A DNA stretch of 64,000 bases from Monilinia fructicola (Eukaryota; Ascomycota; Leotiomycetes; Helotiales; Sclerotiniaceae), in the NCBI GenBank assembly GCA_008692225.1, contig VICG01000002.1, positions 1,380,001 through 1,444,000 of the forward strand. The letters are read 5' to 3'. The stretch's first letter is position 1, and the number at the start of each line of letters is the position of its first letter. A program made the translations under genes and the position numbers. Below are positions 44,430 to 55,667 of this stretch, piece by piece. The notes under the pieces were generated by a model that saw only the letters and a list, made by a program, of their open reading frames with translations, had not been told where the DNA came from and made no database searches.

Positions 44430-47101
44430 TCAAACTCTTCCGCCATATAACTGTTCCCGTTGTGGATGTGGTAACCTTTTTCCATCTAGAAATTGCCTGT
44501 GTTGTCTGGCCTCGAAATATGGATCGGGGTCTTGTCTTCTTCTCCTTTCTTCATACTCTGCTCTCTCTTCTTCGCTCAGGCTGAATGCTTTCTTTAGCCA
44601 TCCAAATGCACTTCTCTTCTTTTTCACTTTCTTTCCATCTTCCAACGTAACGGTGCTCGTATCACTCATAACGCTCATGCCCATACGACTCGGTGCCATG
44701 GATCTTCCCAATGAGCTTGGTACGCGTTCATGGTGGTGAACTGGGGCTGCAGTCCAAGGTCTTTGAAGTGGCGAATGTGGAGATGCGTTAACGGGACGAA
44801 AGAATTGTTTATCGGAATGAGGGGAAGGAATGAAATCTCTGGTTAAGATGGGTGGGGGAATATCACGTTCACGACTTGCCAAGACCGGTGCTGAAATTAC
44901 CGATGAAGGAGATTGGAAAGAGGGTGATGGGAGGGTTTCTTGTATCGAACGGATCGCAATTGGAGGATCTGATTCAGAGCAATAGGCTGAATCGACTCCA
45001 CGGGATGGTGGTGTATTTGTTGCCAACTCAGGGCGGCGGGGGATACTTAAAGGTCCTGATCCTTTACGCTCCTTGTTGCGCTCTTCGTCATTGTGGTCTG
45101 TGCTTCTTTCATCTCTTTTCTGTCGCTCATCTCTTTTTGGCTCTTTACCACGTTCTTCTTTGCGGCGGTCATCCCTAAGACGTTCTCGGCTGCGCTCTTC
45201 TCTGATTGCCTTCTCTCTGATGCGCTCTGCTTTGTCAGCCGATAAATCTAAAGGCTCAATACGACGCTGCTCCGATCGATCCCGAGGACGAGTTGTTTGA
45301 TTGGGTTTCAAGTATGGATCTACCACCGATTCCGCGACTGAAGTAATTCTTGGTGTGGAGAGTGAATTCGAAGGGGGTTTCGAAATTTCTGATTGGCTTT
45401 CTTTGCGTTTTAGAGAAAAGCGTTTTCGAAGTGATGGTTTTCTTTTGCTTTCCGGGACGGGTTGGAGGAAAGGACCTTGAGGGGCTTCTTTTGTTGGAGA
45501 ATTTTTTGGCGAAGTTCTAGGCGAAGGCTTGGGCGAGGGTTTCGGCGAAGGTTTTGGAGATGGAGTTGGAGTATAGGTGGTCGGAAGGAGCAATGGAGAA
45601 TAGGTTTTGGGGGCGAGGGTTGGGGAATCAGTTGCTGGAGCAAGAGCTGGAGAATAAGTCTTCGGAGCAAGAAGTGGAGAATATGTGGTGGGAAGAAGAA
45701 TTGGTGAATATGTGATAGGCTTGAGGGTGTACAAAGGTTCGGGCTCAGTTTCACTGTCGGATTCTGGCTCTGGCTCTGGCTCTGGCTCTTGTTCTGGTTC
45801 TTGTTCTGGTTCTGGTTCTGGTTCTGGTTCCGGTTCTTTTTTTGGCTCTGGCTCTTTTTTTGGCTCTGGCTCTTTTTTTGGCTCTGGCTCTTTTTTTGGC
45901 TCTGACTCCGGTTCTGATTCTGATTCTGGCTCGGGTGTTCTCTCTCGGTCCTGTACCAAAGCAAAGGCTGGTAATGTGGCTGATATTGCTGGAGTAATGA
46001 GATTTGGGTCGTTAGGAAGTTCTTTTATCATCGATGCTCGAAGATTACGAGATATGTGTGGGGCCGCCTGTGGTTGCAGTGGGGACGCGATATTGAACTA
46101 CTCATTGTTAACCAAGAATGATATCATCGAGATTGTAAGCTTACCCTTGACCGCCGACTTATCTGGCCAGCCCTCCGATCCATCTCTGCCACAATACTTC
46201 CCAATTGAACGAGGACAACCCCTAAACGATTACCTTTGGTTTGCAACGAGATATAAGCCTTATGCCAACCTTCCACATTTCCACACATTGCATCAAACAC
46301 TCTCTCCATATTCGGCCTTTGTTGTCGCCATGTCGGGTTATCCTTCTGCCCCGCCAAGTAGATTGTAAACTCCTTACAAGCATCCATTCCTTGTTGCGCA
46401 TCGAGAAGAGTGTCCTTCATAGCAGCCGCGGTACGCGTAATAACATGTTCAATTCGTTCGTTGCCACTGACGATTTGAGACCTAAAAGCTCTATCTTCCA
46501 ACATGGCATCGAAGATGTCGATATTCTGCAGTGGAAGTTTCAAATGCTTCAACCTCTCCTCGATATCAGTTTGTGCCAGATCGAAATCCTCCAACGTCAT
46601 CTCTAAAAATCCATCGACTTCATTCACATGTCCCTGTAATATTGACATGACCTGTTCTTCATCTCTCGCGATTCCATTGAGGAGTAAATAAATTCCAAAG
46701 GATATCTGTGCCATCAACTTCCACAACTCATGATATTTTTGACCTGGTTTCCTCTGCCATCGTAAAGAATGTGTATCTTCGTCGAGACCTTGTTCGATTA
46801 AGATCTGTCGTCGGGTCGCTGCGTCGCCCGTCTTTGGTGCCGTTCGAGTTGTGTCGCTAGCCTCTTCCATGGACTCTGCAAACGCACCCTGCATGGAAAT
46901 GATTGGATGTTTAGGTACCATGGTGTTTTTGTTGACTTCTTCGACCTTCTTCACCTCTTTAACTTGATGAACTTCCTTCATGGTATCGTTATCCATCCTC
47001 GTATCGTCTACTCGCATTTCGAAAAGTGAATCATCATCGTCGGGTTCGAGAATGATTGGAAAGCCGACCTCTTGATCAGAAGAGGAGTCGTAAAAAGCCA
47101 T
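44430..47101 (-). CDS. Large protein with helical N-terminal domain, Glu-Pro repeats and basic C-terminus; function unknown
   Basis: Exons 47101-46145 and 46067-44430, with a 77-bp phase-0 intron (GTAAGC..CACAG), give 864 residues. Residues about 80-319 form a helical domain of normal composition ([60 protein letters not shown]), which looks conserved in type. Residues about 361-435 are a run of KKEPEP and EPEPEP units. About 435-500 are Tyr-Ser-Pro repeats of the TYSPLLLP and PSPKPSPK type. About 600-665 is a charged, likely coiled segment ([16 protein letters not shown]). The end holds [20 protein letters not shown] followed by [13 protein letters not shown], a basic-hydrophobic helix then an acidic/basic helix. 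I do not recognise a named family; a cytoskeletal or membrane-proximal scaffold is possible but unproven. The Ser/Gly frame on the opposite strand is a repeat shadow. Confidence 0.8.
45751..45957 (-). repeat. Coding microsatellite: Glu-Pro/Lys-Glu-Pro repeats
   Basis: GGCTCT/GGTTCT hexamers and four copies of an 18-bp TTTTTTTGGCTCTGGCTC unit (plus strand), encoding Glu-Pro and Lys-Lys-Glu-Pro runs on the minus strand. All units are multiples of three, so copy-number changes would stay in frame. Confidence 0.9.
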
Positions 47102-48382
47102 GTTGCCAGTGCCTGCCTGCCTGCCTGCCTACTTTAGACTTATGCAAGATTTGATATTGCTACATGGATTGATTGAATTTGTAGCGCAATTTAGCTGCAT
47201 GTGAATATTGGCCGATTTCTTGGTATCGTAGATGAGGTAATAAATATACTTTGGTTGCAGTGCGCACCACTCGATGGGTGTACAACAGTTGGAGAGGGTA
47301 GAAAAAGACCCAAAACTCGGATAATACGAAAAAGAATAATTTCCGGTCGAATAAAGACAAGGAAAAGGTTGATGATGGTTTTCCTTTTCCCCCTTGTGTT
47401 AATTCCAACTAGTCGGCTTCTAGTTCTAGTCCTCGTTCTAGTCCTTGTTTTAGCTTTAGTTCTAGTTCTAGTTTCTAGTTTTTTAGTTTCTAGTTTCTAG
47501 TTTTACCCTCCCCCCTTCAAAAAGGGTAGAGGGACCAGAAGAGGTGGTTGTGGTCTTTCTACTTGTTGCAGTAGCGCCAGGAACGGATGGGAACCTTATT
47601 ACTCGAGTAATGGGAACGGCTGTTCTGCCTGTCGCACGAGACTTTGATAAGGAAGCGATTCAAGCGAAAAGGGAGGATTTTAGTTGAAGTTCGGGGTCAT
47701 CCTTTCATGACTTATCTTCTCGAGTCCAGAGAACCATGCGCAGGAAGTGATCGACTTTTGGATTGTGGAGGGTTTCGTTTCAAGATTTGATGTTGTGAAT
47801 CGAGAAGGGAAAAGGAAAAGGAATCGAGATCAAGATAAGGAGAGGTAGTAGTCGAAGTAAGAAAAGCAAGGAATATAAGATTTGAGGACTATTAAAAGGA
47901 AGGTTGTTGTTGAATATTCTCGTTTCGATACTGTTCTATCCTTTATGGAATAGTAGAGCGGGATAATTGGTTGGCGATGATGACAAGGTGGATTAGATGG
48001 ATGAATTGGGTTGCAAAAAAGAAAGGAAGAATCTCGATTCTCAACGTTTTGAGGAGAAAAAAGAAAGCTTTGATTGAATGGGTTGAATAGATTGGATGAG
48101 TTGAATGGGTTAAATGGGTTAAATGGGTTAAATAGATTGAAATAGATGAAATAGATGGAATAGAAGGAATAGACAGAAAGGTAGGTAGGTAGAGTGATTG
48201 GTTGGTTGATTGGTTGATTGGTTGATTGTGTACTTGAGTTATTTATATTCATGCATGAAGGCAATGGATATATATGATAAGTATATATAAATAAACACTC
48301 GAGTAGATAGGTATCTAGGTAGGGAGGGGTAGATAGTATGGTAATTGTTGTAATTGTCGTTGTAGTTGGATACTTATTAGAT

Positions 48383-48575
48383 GGTTGTAATAGTAATAGT
48401 AGTAGTAATAGTAATAGCAGTAGTAATAGTAATAGTTGTAGTCGGAGTAGTTGTTGTTGTTGTTGTAATAGTTGTTATAATATTCAATAGTAGTAGTAGA
48501 TAGGAGTAGCAATATTCAATAGTAATAATACTCGAGTATAGTAGTAGTAATAGTAGTACAGTAGTAGTAAATCTT
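48383..48575. repeat. TAG/TAA/GTT trinucleotide repeat field
   Basis: Nearly 200 bases of interspersed TAG, TAA and TTG trinucleotides. Opposite-strand frames read as Tyr/Asn runs and are artefacts. Confidence 0.85.
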
Positions 48576-49314
48576 GGAGAGGGAGGCGAGGAATTGAATA
48601 AGAAGATATATATTGTATCTATAAAACTTTCTTCCCTTCCCTTCCCTTTTCATTCCTATTCTTTCCTTCTCTTCCTTTCCTTCCCTTCCCTTCCCTTTTC
48701 TTCCTTCTTACTTTTCCCTTCTCTTCTTCCAAGGTTTTCTTTTCCATTTCATTTTATCTTATTTCATTTTATTGATTTAACCATGAAGGAGATCTTTTGA
48801 TAGCCGAATATATGAACCGTTTAAATGCGGGATTCTTGCTTCTCGTTTCTTGATTTATACCAAAAGCGATGTGATCTTACTCGAACAAGTGATGATGATA
48901 ATATTAAAAATCAATAATCAATACTCCGTAAATGATTATCCTATGGTTTTCTTTCTTTCCACCATTCAATATCCAACGGTTCCCACGAGCTCCCCTGTGT
49001 TTAACAACACTTGGCATTTCATTCATATCAACTTAAATTTACCTCCCAGAGGGTTTAGACTACCATGCCGTAGGGAGACACTTGAATAGGGAAATCAAAA
49101 TCGATCCCTATCCTCTACAGATTATCTACTCCATGCTGTACAGTATCTAGGCCAGTCCATGATATCTATACTCACTCCATGTACTATCTAGCTGGTTGGT
49201 ACCTACCTATTCATCCCATGTTCCTTAATGATGTTGATCAGGTAGGTCTTGCATTGACTTTTGAGTACGTGCTCCATCCCTACTCATGACTAGAACAACG
49301 GAAATATACTTTCT

Positions 49315-49343
49315 TGCTCATTGCTCATTGCTCATTGCTCATT
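49315..49343. repeat. 7-bp ATTGCTC tandem repeat
   Basis: Four copies of ATTGCTC in succession in non-coding spacer. Confidence 0.85.
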
Positions 49344-52300
49344 GATTGCCCCTCATCCATCTACCTATCTTGTGATTCTTCTTGTCATGTCGAATCGACC
49401 ACTGCATCCATCCAATGTTTACCCACGCGAAATCTGCATGGGCACCTTTATGCTGTAAGCCTGTAACAGGCCCGGTGTCTTTTTGGGTGGAGATACTGAT
49501 CGAGAGTTCAGGGATTGGGATATCCAATTCAGCATTGACATGAAATCTATTGGATGATATAAGGAGTAGTGGCTTTCTTTACGAGACACAAACGCTCACG
49601 GGTAAGCCACATCGTTCCTCTCTTACTCTTCCCCTGCTATTTATGGAGTGCGTACCTACAGTAGGTACAAAGGTTAAGAGTTTGTAATACTGCATGTATG
49701 TAGATCATCGAATTCTGTGGAGGAGAGAAGAGGAGAGAGTATATCGTGCACAGTTTCTTCTCATTGATAGATTGATTTGTACTCCGAGACATAATTCATC
49801 GGATATTCCCAACATTCATCGGATATTTTCAACATTCATCCATCTGGATTCTGGTAAACTTTGACATCCATCCTGATTACAAACATCCAATACTTACCGA
49901 GGCAAGCCTCACTGCATAACACGAAAAGGAGACACGGCATCCTCCTCATCACTCCACCGTAAGCTTTTGTGATTGAGCATCTTCAAAGTATCCACCGTCT
50001 TGGAAAATTGAATGTGCACACGGACACCAGGGTCATCACACACGTCCCAATTTGGGTGATCCCCGGACTACATCCATGACAACTGACTCGATTCGGACGA
50101 AAATCCATGTGATTTCCCATCTACAGCATCTCTGGCATGACCATTTTGAGGATTTGCAACCCATGCCGAGTCCTGTGGTTGAGATTCAAGGTCTAATCGT
50201 GAGGAAGTTGGCCACAAATCGTGAGCAGTGAGATGATGAAAAGGAAGGTGGTATCTATCTCATGGACCGACTCGTTTCCAAATGTTTGTTCTTGAATCTG
50301 TCTGTCTTGGAATTGGAACACATGGTAATTTGTAAGTGGCACAGCAAGTTTCATTGGATCCTTCATGTGGTAATTTCACATAGACCCTCGAAATGATATG
50401 GTGGTTGAAAGTGTGTTCACTAATAACATATTAGGAGCGGGAGATCTTAGAGTCAAGCAAGGTCCTATCAATCAATTATAATGAGTTATAAGTTACAACT
50501 TACAACCTTTCGGAGATGATATGAAAAGGTCATCATCTACCCCTGATTTGTCTTTACTTACTCACTTACGGAGTACTCACTCGTCACTCACTCGTTGATT
50601 AGCACTATAGTAATCCAATATATCCCGAACCTCCAGATCCTTCTATCATTCGATGTCCAATTACATTTCGGTTCCTGTACTGAAATCTGTTTTTTTTTTC
50701 AACTGCCTTCATCTCGGCAATTAGTTGATGCTTTCAATATTACGCAGCAAAAGCCAAGACATAGGAGCGTTTATTCTCCACAGAGAAAACGAGAGAGAGA
50801 GAGAGAGAGACATTAAGTTGATGGTGAGTCAAACAAGAAAAAAGCAATTCATGGACCTCACGGGCCAAATATTGACCTATTTCGATCTCCTGACCCGATG
50901 GGATATCACTATTTCAAATTTCCAAGACTCCTTATACGGAACAAGCTCAATATGTTCAATCAAAATGATATGAATATTAAGAGCCCCATTCCTTCATTAA
51001 GTAGCATGCGGAAGACAATATTCTCGAGATGCTTAAGAAAGCTGCCATCCACGAAGAATCATACTGAGATTTGATTGAAGTATCTATTAACCCAGACCGA
51101 AGAGATGTGAAGAGATAAAAGTTCCTCTCTACCAAGAGATTTCCCAAAAATATCAAGGCTTAAAGGATGGATCAACAGCTCTGGAATCTCTCAGACCCTT
51201 AAACGGCATTTCTCTCAACCCCCCCTTCCTCTATGATCTAAGTCGACCATCCTTTGTTCCATGCGCTCAGATCTAAGATGATTGGCTTCATCCTGAACAG
51301 TGCAAAAGATGTTAAGCTTTACCCTTGAGACTCTCGATCCGATTTAGGATACCGTATCCCATGCAAAGACCAAAAGCCAGCATGGAAGAATAAGTATGCA
51401 CATGAATGAGATCGAGCACCTAGACATCTACTGTACATAACACCGTTTGCGTACAGTAGTGCAAGCAGAATCGCACCAGATCAACACAGGCCCGGCTCAC
51501 CACAACCACAATTATGTCATTATGGGCAGATTGAAACTTTGACCGTCGCCATTTTGAGTTTTCCTTAAGCCTCTTCTGGCGCGCTTCTTATTTCATGGCT
51601 TAACTTTGGATGAATGTCGGAAGGGTTTGTCGATTGTCGATGTTCTGAGGATCGGATGCTCAACCCCATATCTCCTCGGAACTATTGGCCATGCCATTCT
51701 TCACTCCATGCTTGGATCGATTTGGATACCATGCCGAGATCATGTATTCCGATGCGGGACCCCGCCGGCTACTCACAACGTCGTAGAGCAGGTCGAATAG
51801 GTACACATTGTGTATATCTGGCGGTAGATGTTGATGGTCGAGGGTTGAGGGGCACTTCTTGTTGTCGCGTAACCAGATACCTCGCTATCGTATGGGGCGA
51901 TTGAATTTCATCAGGGGCTCATAAATCACTCGGAAATTGCTAAGTAGGCCATACCCAAAACGAATCATTTCTGTCCAATTGGCCTTGAGTCTCCTATTCT
52001 GCATGAGAGACGTTAATCCTTTAATCAAAGATGTTACTGTACAGAGTACGATATCATTCTTCTTACATCCACGGATACCTGGGTACTACTTAGAACTATC
52101 TTATATCACATTATCATTCCGTGGTGGTCTCATCTAACCTTACAACTGATAATTCTATTTACTGTACTCGGAGCTACTTGTAAAAAGTTACATGCGAATG
52201 CAAGCTTGGAAACCCTTCATGACCAGTAGACTGATTCCTTGAGCCATTATTCATTCCTTCTTCATTCCTTCATTACCTAGCATTCCTATTATCTAATGCG

Positions 52301-52365
52301 CCTACTTTAACATACCTACCTACATGTACTCCGTACTATAGTACTCTGCACAGTAGGGTTGTATA

Positions 52366-53020
52366 ATTTATATATCTAGGCTAATAAATATATTTTTTTA
52401 TATTATAAAGCTTTTTAAGTGTTATTAAAATATTATACTAAATATATTACATGTAATATATATGATTATATATATTTTTTTACTTTTTTTTTATCTAATA
52501 AGATTATTAGAGTAAGAGGAAGTAGAGTAAAATCTAAAGGATTTTTAAATAAAAATAAAAATTCGTTTTTATAAAAGATCCTTAGTAAATTGTATTAACT
52601 TAATTATATTTAATTGTTTTGCTTTATATAATTATTATAAATAAATATTTAATTAGTTAAAGGAGAAAAATAAATACTTTTATTTATTAATTTAAATAAG
52701 TAATATTATTAGCTAAATTAGCTTAAACGAATTATATTATTAGTTAAAAGTAAAGATAGATTTTAAAGATTTGTTTAGTAAATATTAAGGACTTTTTAAA
52801 AGTATATTTAATAAGTATTAAAGAGTTTTTTTAATTATTTAATTAAATTTATTTTTTTATTTTTAAAATATCTTTAATCTTTATTTAAAATATATCTAAT
52901 CCTTATCCAAACTAGATTAGATAATCCATTTTAAATACTAGTATATGCATATATATATTTGCTTTGAGTAATATTACATATTAGAACGAAGTGACCAAAA
53001 TACGTTATGGTATATTAATA
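52366..53020. repeat. Extremely AT-rich island
   Basis: About 650 bases made almost only of A and T (TTTAAATAAAT, ATTAAAG, TATATTT), with abrupt edges against GC-normal flanks. No coding frame survives. Such islands in filamentous ascomycetes are typically repeats mutated by repeat-induced point mutation (C to T). No terminal repeats or protein traces can be seen, so the parent element is unknown. Confidence 0.6.
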
Positions 53021-53997
53021 TAAATAACAACCCTACTCTATACAGATTACTATAACATACCTCCCCACCTAGCCCGTAACCTAGTGCCTCCCTCCCTATC
53101 CACCTACTTACTACCTAGGTATACCAAGCGCCTCCCTCTCTCCCTGAGTCCCTCCCAAGTTCGTTCCAACCTCCAACCTCCAACCTCCAACCTCCAACCC
53201 AGCCGCCGAATGATTTCCCGGCACATCTCCACCTCACTCGGCATTTCATACCTACCTAGGCATCTCGGCACCGCCACCAGGCACAATACAGGGATTGCAT
53301 CCAAGCTCCCACCCCGAATTTCACTGTCCTGTACTGTACGGTATGATCCAGCGCCTATATTGCAGGGGTATGCGAAACGAAATTCATCATCTGTCGAGAC
53401 TTTTTTCCATCTAGTGTTGTAATTATGTATTTTGTTATGCTTTGACGGTTTTTTTTTTCTTTTTTTCTGCTTGCTTGCTGGCTTGCCTGCTTACCTGGTC
53501 TTAATTGAGAGAGGAGAGGGAACGCGCGGTGAGAATTTGAATTTGAATTTTAATCTGAATTTGTTTGCATGAAAGGCGGGATACTTTTGGGAAGGTTGCT
53601 TGCAAGTTGTTAGATACAAATAAGGGATATTCGAGTTTGTTTTTTTGGGGGAATTTACCTCCGACTACCTACATACATACCTCCATTCGTACCTACGTAC
53701 CATATTCGAATCAGTCTTTTCATCTGATCATCACGGGCTCTTGACTCGTCTAATCTTTTCTTTTATTTCTATCGTCCGTTCCGGACTATACCACACCTGC
53801 CTACTTCATCCAGTTGCTCGAGCGCAATATAATCTTTGGGTGCACGACACTATCAACCGACCATTCATTCCTTAATTGCATCTTATCCGCAGACATCTGC
53901 CAAGATATCTAGCACATCCAACGTCATCTCATCCATCCGTACAGGTATTGTGCCTCGGCGTACGGTCCTGTACGATAGCGTACGATAGTCACCAATC
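53021..53997. promoter_or_regulatory. Upstream region of the AIG1-like gene with small tandem repeats
   Basis: No gene is seen. Contains a CAACCTC tandem (53167-53199), CCTAGGTA palindromes (53112-53121, near 53253), TACCTACGTACC-type runs (53686-53702), and TACGGTCCTGTACG repeats just before the ATG (53961-53985). Position makes it the promoter and 5' UTR of the gene at 53998. Confidence 0.4.
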
Positions 53998-55044
53998 ATG
54001 CCGCCCAATAAGCTTCACGCGTTCAAGTTCGGAACCGACATCTGGGATCCGAGCCATCGGTTTGAAACGTCATGGCTGCTGTCGCCCTGGGCCCTTTTCG
54101 CGGTTAGGGCTGCCATTGTATGTATTGATCTTTTCCTTTAATATGAGTTCCTCGGGGCGGAGACCTCTTCACAAACTCGCAAGGGAAGACAATTGGCTAA
54201 TGCGAGGGGGATCATAATTAGTCATTCTATGCCTTTTTGGTTCTGCTCTTTGTCATCTTCTGGGAGATTGCGAGATTTCCCAATGGGACGGCGGTGGCTC
54301 GATTCGAATTCTCCTATTTCACAAGTAAGATATCTTCCCCTCCTTCCCCCTTCCCCTTCCCCTTCCCCTCCCACAAAACAAACACGATCCTAACGCGAAC
54401 CAGTCCTCTGCTACTGGGGCATAGCCTTCTACTTCCTCTTCGCCTCCCTCCACACCTTCACCTACGCCCGCCACGGCACGCCGCTCCTCGCACGATTTCC
54501 CCGGCCCCTGCAAGCCCTGCACTCCCTGTACTACAGCAGCATCATCTGCTACCCGCTCCTCGTCACCATCGTCTACTGGGGCGTCATCTTCCGCACCAGC
54601 GTCCCCACGGGCTGGTTCCCCGTCCGCTTCGACGCCTGGTCCAACGTCTCGGAGCACGGCCTCAACTCCCTGTTCGCGCTCGTCGAGATCCTGCTCGCGC
54701 GCACCCACCCCCCGCCCCTCGTGCATCTGTGCTGGCTGCTGCTCATCCTGGCCTGCTACCTGGGCCTCGCCTACGTGACGTATGCGACCAAGGGCGAGTA
54801 CGTGTATGAGTTTTTGGATCCGGCGCGCCAGAAGCATGGCCTGGTGGCGGCGTATGTGTTTGGCATTGCGGTGGGCATCTGTGTGATTTTCCTCGTGGCG
54901 CGGGGGCTGGTCGCGGCGCGCAAGTGGGTGGTGGAGGGGCGGATGCGCAGGATGGGCAGGTTTTTTGGGGGCAGGAGTTTGGAGGCCGAGGTGGAGATGG
55001 CGACGGGTGGTGTGGAGATGGAGAGGTTTGAGCCGAAGGTTTAG
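53998..55044 (+). CDS. FAR-17a/AIG1-like multi-pass membrane protein
   Basis: Three exons: 53998-54117, 54222-54324 and 54404-55044. Introns are 104 bp (GTATGT..ATTAG) and 79 bp (GTAAGA..ACCAG, CTAAC branch point), giving 287 residues. About six hydrophobic helices are seen, e.g. LLSPWALFAVRAAI, SFYAFLVLLFVIFW, LCYWGIAFYFLFASLHTFTY, CYPLLVTIVYWGVIF, LCWLLLILACYLGLAYVTY and YVFGIAVGICVIFLVARGLV. The cytoplasmic tail is basic then acidic. The start DPSHRFETSWLLSP and spacing fit fungal proteins annotated as FAR-17a/AIG1-like. Animal AIG1 and ADTRP hydrolyse fatty-acid esters of hydroxy fatty acids with a Thr/His pair; I did not verify those residues here, so enzyme activity is an inference. The last exon is far more GC-rich than the first two and its neighbours. 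That creates a long antisense frame, which is rejected. Confidence 0.7.
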
Positions 55045-55667
55045 CTGGGGTTGGCGTGCTTGGCGTGCTTGGGTGCCTGTGAGAGGAGTAGGCGGGAGGG
55101 AGGGAGAAAGGGAGAGAGCAAGAGGATTCAGATGAAATGTCAACTGATGAGCGATGATGCGAAGCGAAAATGGGAAACGAGTGAAAACCGGATCTTGGGC
55201 GTTTGGGACAAGTACCCCGACTCACATGCGCTCATCTGATATCATCATGTCATGATGTCATGATATATATTTCTTATTCATCACTTTCACATGACGGGCA
55301 GATTAGACTCGATTGACGACGTGTGTGTATATATATATATACATATACACATACTTAATATCTACTTAATAATAAATAAGATGGACGGACGATCTTGCTG
55401 CAGTGAATTTGTAGAATGTGAGCAGGCGGGTGGGTGCTTGTCTGAGCATTGTGGACTGTGATGGAAATCATTCATTATAAAGATTCTATAGATAGATGTA
55501 CCTGATTAGTTATCGTCCTATCCCCGGCGATGCCGACTCATTATTTTCCCAAGATCCCAAACGCCAGAGTACACCATTCATTCAGCCTGACTGGTATCGT
55601 GCGGAAAACAAAACTCAAGATAGGTATTTGAAATGCAAATCGAACCAAAATTGACGTCCATATCAAA
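55045..55667. other. Convergent spacer between the AIG1-like gene and PEX2
   Basis: Two genes end toward this 620-bp region. Contains a (TA)n run near 55328-55341 and TCATGATG repeats near 55243-55265. A small minus-strand frame across the PEX2 stop has no motif. Confidence 0.5.

Larger units (their letters stand above)
47102..52365. other. Repeat-rich spacer upstream of the 864-residue gene, no gene seen
   Basis: The first 1.5 kb upstream of the gene start is a mosaic of simple repeats: CTAGTT/CTTGTT near 47419-47505, GGTTAAAT near 48105-48140, TAGGT and TTGGT runs near 48180-48240, a TAG/TAA/GTT trinucleotide field at 48383-48575, and a CCCTT pyrimidine tract near 48630-48770. Further on are ATTGCTC repeats (49315-49343), a 20-bp duplication (49798-49838) and a GA run near 50789. 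Small frames show no motif. TACTCCGTA-type motifs lie at 48922 and 50567. Confidence 0.55.

Noticed and set aside
45685..46368. 227-codon Ser/Gly-rich frame opposite the Glu-Pro repeat gene
   Set aside because: The SGSGS run is the complement of the Glu-Pro hexamers and crosses the intron of the minus-strand gene.
54319..55143. 274-codon minus-strand frame over the AIG1-like gene
   Set aside because: High GC content removes stops on the opposite strand; no motif is present and the plus strand has helices and good splice sites.
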